A stretch of 64,000 nt of DNA. Origin: Strigamia acuminata. Lineage: Eukaryota; Arthropoda; Chilopoda; Geophilomorpha; Linotaeniidae. The notes under the pieces were generated by a model. The model saw only the letters and a program-made list of their open reading frames with translations. It was not told the origin of the DNA and did not search any database. Shown in pieces: positions 59,101 through 64,000 of the stretch (position 1 is the stretch's first letter; the number at the start of each line of letters is the position of its first letter). The stretch is from positions 4,170,259 to 4,234,258 of the forward strand of contig OX442320.1 of NCBI GenBank assembly GCA_949358305.1, in the 5' to 3' direction. The position numbers and the translations under genes are program-made.

Positions 59101-61545
59101 TGTTTTTTGAGTTTTATTTGGTTTTTGAAGGATTTTCCGGTCGAATGTTTGCATCAGGATAAGGTGGAATCTAATAAAATCGCTTCAGAGATGGCGCTGT
59201 TTGCCGGGAAGGAGCTGCCGACAAATCGCATGACGCTGTTTGAAAATCCGGAAATATTCATCCGGAAGTGGCTGATAACTGTAAAATTGTTCAAATTATT
59301 AAAATTAAAATGGATTTTTGTGAAATTTATGAAGTTTTGTTAATTTTTGCGGTTTGGTTTTAGGTTTTTGTTAGCGCTTTGTCGCCGTTTGTTTGTCTGT
59401 TTGTTTGGGATTACATTTTCCTGGGAAAATGGCAGCGGCGGCGGTTTCACGATTTTTGCATCGTTTTGCTCGGGTTGTTGAAGAATTGGTTCTATCGGGC
59501 CAAGGATTATCGGGGATTGAAACAGGTGCGAAGATTAGTTGATTAAAAGTTTAGAAATTTGTTAATTATTTATTTTTTGTTGGTTTTTTTGAGGTGTTTT
59601 TTGAAGAACCGAGTCGGTTGTACACGAATGACGTCAGACGTGCGTGGCTGCATTGGCAAGATGGCGGCAGTTTTGACATGATTCCAGAGATTAATAGCAA
59701 CATAAAGTGAATAAATTGTGTGAATATTTCTGAATTAAAATTGATTTTTTGTTTTGTTTTTTAGAAGTGTGATCACTCCGATCAGCGACGGAGGTAACGG
59801 AATGCATTTAACATTTAAAGCACATTTTATATGGCACTTTTGTCGCTTTTATGTATGAAAAATCATGTAAATAATTGTTTTTTGTTGTTTTTTTGTGTGT
59901 TTTTAATTATTCACGATTAAATATGCACTTTGTGGTATATTTTCGATGGTTTAAGCATGAATTTTTTGGTTAAAATGTAAACAAATCGAATCGAGGAAGA
60001 ATTCTCGTGAGTTAATTTTTCTTTTTTGGCATTTTTATTTATTTTTAGATTTATTTGTTTGATTTTTGTTGTTTTTAGGTGACAGCGCAATGGCCGCCAC
60101 GCCGAAAATCAGCCTGACGCGGAGGATGTCGGCGGGGGAATCGGATTTGGAAGACGAATTGACGATACCCGATGTTTATCTGCGCACGAGACGCCAGTCG
60201 ACGTTTTTCCCCGAAGGAGTCGCCGCTTGGGTTCCGTTTAACTCGGACACATTGAAATCACTTCCGGTTTCCGAAGGAATTGCCGAGGCTTTCGATTTAT
60301 ATGTCGATAGCATTCGATTTATGCCGGATTGCTCGTCTTTAGTTAAAGTAAAAATTAAAATACAACAAAGAAAAATTCAATGAAATTTTATTAAATTTTA
60401 TTGATATTTTGCGAAATTTTTATAGAATTTATTCGTATTTTACGAAACTTAACGATATTTAATGAAATTTTCTTGAAATTTTACGAAAATTAACGATATT
60501 TAATGAAATTTCCTTGAAATTTTACGAAATTTTATTGAAATATTACGAAATTTTACGAAATTTAACGAAATTTTACGAAATTTTACGAACTTTTATGAAA
60601 TTATATTGAAATTTTACGGTATTTCATTAAAATTTTACGAATTTCATTAAAAATTTTTGAATTTTATTAAAATATTACGAATTTCATTAAAATTTTACGA
60701 AATTCATTTAAAATTTTCGAATTTTATTAAAATTTTACAAATTTCATTAATATTTTACGAATTTCATTAAAAATTTACGAATTTCATTAAAAACTTACGA
60801 ATTTCATTAAAATTTTACGAATTGCATTAAAATTTTACGGATTTCATTGAAGTTTTAAGAATTTTATTAAAAATTTACGATATATATTTTGTTTCTTTTC
60901 TTAGATAACCGGGAAAATTTATAATCTGGACCTGGGACAAAACGAGGACGAGAAATTTCCGGTTTACGAGATCGTGACGTTGACAGATTTGCACACGAGT
61001 TATCGCAACCCCGAGTTCCGTTACCGAATAACGATCAACGAGGGAAGCGATTTGATGAACCCCGAAAGCGTCGTTTTGTTCCAAATATACACACTCGACC
61101 GGTTGACTCGCTCGATGGTTCAGTTGGGATCGGTTATGTTTCCTCTGTTCGACACCGCTCACAAAAAAGTATTTTTTTTAAAAAATAATAAATATATATA
61201 ATAAATTATTGTAATTTATTGTAATTTATTAATTGCAGCCTCTGTTGAAGTATGGCGGCCACCAATTGCGTCTTCGGCTGGGAGCGCCGAAAAACGCGAA
61301 ACTTTTCCACGATTGGGCGGAGAAAAGCGAGTTGATTCCGGCGGCGAGTCTGTTGATTCGGGTTTTGCCAAAGTCGGAGGTTTATTTAGACGCGCCTGAA
61401 TACGATGGTGGATATTATTTATCGGAAGCCACTCGGCCCACCATCTCGGAATGGAATTTGTATCGCCATTATTTGTTGGCCGATGATCTCTTAATGACGG
61501 TTAAACAACTCGCGTTGAAAATGCTACGTGACGAACGACACATCG
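56190..61545 (+). CDS. TBC-domain plus C2-like protein (3' end outside window)
   Basis: Thirteen exons in phase: 56190-56279, 56350-56496, 57323-57538, 57590-57816, 57878-58001, 58731-59075, 59131-59280, 59364-59525, 59594-59706, 59765-59793, 60079-60347, 60905-61168, 61239-61545. They give 814 complete codons, and the last donor GTAAAT at 61546 leads out of the window. The middle part resembles a TBC (RabGAP) fold: LPGRLRMYVWEEF, YDPFLHEHLYDVA, then the WDY block in IRKWLITVFVSALSPFVCLF and VWDYIFLGKWQRRRF. The catalytic Arg and Gln fingers are not obvious, so GAP activity is doubtful. The C-terminal part (VYEIVTLTDLHTSYRNPEF, LGSVMFPLF, HQLRLRLGAP, YDGGYYLSEATRPT) looks like a C2-like domain of the kind found in several cilium-associated proteins. 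The orthologue is not recognised. Confidence 0.8.
56560..57305. repeat. Minisatellite in TBC-gene intron 2
   Basis: Units of about 28-45 bp from GTTTTAAAAGCGAAATTTCA and TTCGTTTTTATCG variants, filling the intron from soon after the exon 2 donor to just before exon 3. Confidence 0.85.
58010..58722. repeat. 31-bp minisatellite in TBC-gene intron 5
   Basis: Regular units of 31 bp (GATTTCGATTTTTATCGATT then TTTGAAAAATT). The first unit starts within about 15 bases of the exon 5 donor, and the array fills the intron. Confidence 0.92.
60355..60890. repeat. Minisatellite in TBC-gene intron 11
   Basis: Units of about 20-22 bp around ATTTCATTAAAATTTTACGA, preceded by GAAATTTTACGAAATTTAAC types. It begins close to the exon 11 donor at 60348. 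Confidence 0.85.
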
Positions 61546-61549
61546 GTAA

Positions 61550-62745
61550 ATTTAACGAAATTTGATGAATTTTCAATGGCATTTAACGAAATTTGATGAA
61601 TTTTCAATGACATTTAACGAAATTTGATGAATTTTCAATGACATTTAACGAAATTTGATGAATTTTCAATGACATTTAACGAAATTTGATGATTCTCGTT
61701 GAAATTAAACGATATTTCTTTGATATTTGATGATTTTCTTTGAAATTAAACGATATTTCTTTGAAATTAAACGATATTTCTTTGAAATTAAACGATATTT
61801 CTTTGAAATTAAACGATATTTCTTTGAAATTAAACGATATTTCTTTGAAATTAAACGATATTTCTTTGAAATTAAACGATATTTCTTTGAAATTAAACGA
61901 TATTTCTTTGAAATTAAACGATATTTCTTTGAAATTAAACGATATTTCTTTGAAATTAAACGATATTTCTTTGAAATTAAACGATATTTCTTTGAAATTA
62001 AACGATATTTCTTTGAAATTAAACGATATTTCTTTGAAATTAAACGATATTTCTTTGAAATTAAACGATATTTCTTTGAAATTAAACGATATTTCTTTGA
62101 AATTAAACGATATTTCTTTGAAATTAAACGATATTTCTTTGAAATTAAACGATATTTCTTTGAAATTAAACGATATTTCTTTGAAATTAAACGATATTTC
62201 TTTGAAATTAAACGATATTTCTTTGATATTTGATGAATTTTCAATGACATTTAACGAAATTTGGTGATTTTCGTTGAAATTAAACGATATTTCTTTGATA
62301 TTTGATGAATTTTCATTGACATTTAACGAAATTTGATGAATTTTGATTGACATTTGACGAAATTTGATGAATTTTGATTGACATTTGACGAAATTTGATG
62401 AACTTTCATTGACATTTAACGAAATTTGATGAATTTTCATTGGCATTTAACGAAATTTGATGAATTTTGATTGACATTTGACGAAATTTGATGAATTTTC
62501 ATTGACATTTAACGAAATTTGATGAATTTCATTGACATTTAACGAAATTTGATGATTTTCGTTGAAATTTAACGATATTTTATTGATATTTGATGAATTC
62601 ATATGAAATTTAACGATATTTTATTGATATTTGATGAATTCATATGAAATTTAACGATATTTCATTGATATTTGATGAATTTGTATGAAATTTAACGATA
62701 TTTCATTGATATTTGATGAATTTACATGAAATTTTATTGAAAATT
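61550..62745. repeat. Compound minisatellite in TBC-gene intron 13
   Basis: Three blocks: units with GAATTTTCAATGACATTTAA from the donor onward (to about 61690), about 23 copies of the 21-bp unit AAATTAAACGATATTTCTTTG (about 61735-62225), then mixed units with ATTTGATGAATTTTCATTGA. The 21-bp block is open in several frames, giving artefactual repeat peptides on both strands. Confidence 0.92.
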
Positions 62746-64000
62746 GATGAAATTTGATGAAATTTTATTGAAATTTGATGAAATTTTATTGAAATTTGAT
62801 GAAATTTTATTGAAATTTGATGAAATTTTATTGAAATTTGATGAAATTTTATTGAAATTTGATGAAATTTTATTGAAATTTGATGAAATTTTATTGAAAT
62901 TTGATGAAATTTTATTGAAATTTGATGAAATTTTATTGAAATTTGATGAAATTTTATTGAAATTTGATGAAATTTTATTGAAATTTGATGAAATTTTATT
63001 GAAATTTGATGAAATTTTATTGAAATTTGATGAAATTTTATTGAAATTTGATGAAATTTTATTGAAATTTGATGAAATTTTATTGAAATTTGATGAAATT
63101 TTATTGAAATTTGATGAAATTTTATTGAAATTTGATGAAATTTTATTGAAATTTGATGAAATTTTATTGAAATTTGATGAAATTTTATTGAAATTTGATG
63201 AAATTTTATTGAAATTTGATGAAATTTTATTGAAATTTGATGAAATTTTATTGAAATTTGATGAAATTTTATTGAAATTTGATGAAATTTTATTGAAATT
63301 TGATGAAATTTTATTGAAATTTGATGAAATTTTATTGAAATTTGATGAAATTTTATTGAAATTTGATGAAATTTTATTGAAATTTGATGAAATTTTATTG
63401 AAATTTGATGAAATTTTATTGAAATTTGATGAAATTTTATTGAAATTTGATGAAATTTTATTGAAATTTGATGAAATTTTATTGAAATTTGATGAAATTT
63501 TATTGAAATTTGATGAAATTTTATTGAAATTTGATGAAATTTTATTGAAATTTGATGAAATTTTATTGAAATTTGATGAAATTTTATTGAAATTTGATGA
63601 AATTTTATTGAAATTTGATGAAATTTTATTGAAATTTGATGAAATTTTATTGAAATTTGATGAAATTTTATTGAAATTTGATGAAATTTTATTGAAATTT
63701 GATGAAATTTTATTGAAATTTGATGAAATTTTATTGAAATTTGATGAAATTTTATTGAAATTTGATGAAATTTTATTGAAATTTGATGAAATTTTATTGA
63801 AATTTGATGAAATTTTATTGAAATTTGATGAAATTTTATTGAAATTTGATGAAATTTTATTGAAATTTGATGAAATTTTATTGAAATTTGATGAAATTTT
63901 ATTGAAATTTGATGAAATTTTATTGAAATTTGATGAAATTTTATTGAAATTTGATGAAATTTTATTGAAATTTGATGAAATTTTATTGAAATTTGATGAA
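62745..64000. repeat. 20-bp satellite-like array reaching the window end
   Basis: About 62 near-perfect copies of GAAATTTGATGAAATTTTATT, 20-bp period, running to the last base. Copies in the second half show essentially no divergence. It evolved from the same donor-proximal sequence (AACGAAATTTGATGAA) as the preceding blocks. Confidence 0.95.

Noticed and set aside
61676-62446. 256-codon frame of KEISFNF repeats and its overlapping partners
   Set aside because: A 21-bp tandem array open in multiple frames on both strands.
61545-64000. CRISPR-like regular repeats
   Set aside because: Units are directly adjacent without unique spacers, and the genome is eukaryotic; these are minisatellites.

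Overview
The window is eukaryotic and AT-rich. Its genes are heavily interrupted by introns with standard GT-AG junctions. Exons are short and clearly more GC-rich than the introns around them. The protein set (importin alpha, MKS1, an NCoR/SMRTER-type corepressor, a BTB zinc-finger protein, SPRING1, a TBC-domain protein) is animal. A run of nine TTAGG units at 42636-42684 is the arthropod telomere repeat, and the corepressor carries a Cys-rich finger between its SANT domains that I associate with arthropod SMRTER. I therefore favour an arthropod; the species cannot be told.

Layout. (1) 1-2680: repeat debris and a broken importin-alpha fragment on the minus strand. (2) 2681-14168: a tandem duplication of a unit of about 5.5-5.9 kb. 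Each unit holds a six-exon secreted-protein gene (4595-6108 and 11412-12955, each 395 aa), a mirror-image divergent copy of its signal-peptide exon, and the last exon of MKS1. Three transposon insertions (3122-3832, 8898-9155, 10026-11342) each occupy only one copy, so the other copy shows the empty site. (3) 13779-19781, minus: a complete 15-exon MKS1 gene (592 aa; transition zone of the cilium). (4) 19782-20186: a 405-bp interval between divergent start codons. (5) 20187-53707, plus: a complete 20-exon NCoR/SMRTER gene (2275 aa) with a 13.5-kb first intron. A minus-strand BTB zinc-finger gene (41027-42077) is nested in intron 14. (6) 55116-55973, plus: SPRING1, five exons, 202 aa. (7) 56036-61545, plus: a 49-codon ORF followed four bases later by a 13-exon gene for a TBC plus C2-like protein that runs off the window. 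(8) 61546-64000: tandem arrays inside the next intron of that gene.

The most pervasive unusual feature is that many introns contain their own AT-rich minisatellite (units about 19-31 bp), each with a different unit and often starting close to the 5' splice site. One of these arrays, in MKS1 intron 7, has itself doubled as a 536-bp block.

Functional links: NCoR is a nuclear corepressor scaffold, MKS1 a ciliary gate component and SPRING1 a Golgi regulator of SREBP processing. They look like neighbours rather than a pathway, except that MKS1 and NCoR probably share a promoter region. The secreted paralogue pair is the least familiar content: each protein has a signal peptide, two copies of a roughly 90-residue domain I do not recognise, and four four-cysteine submodules resembling the C-terminal half of a fibronectin type II domain.
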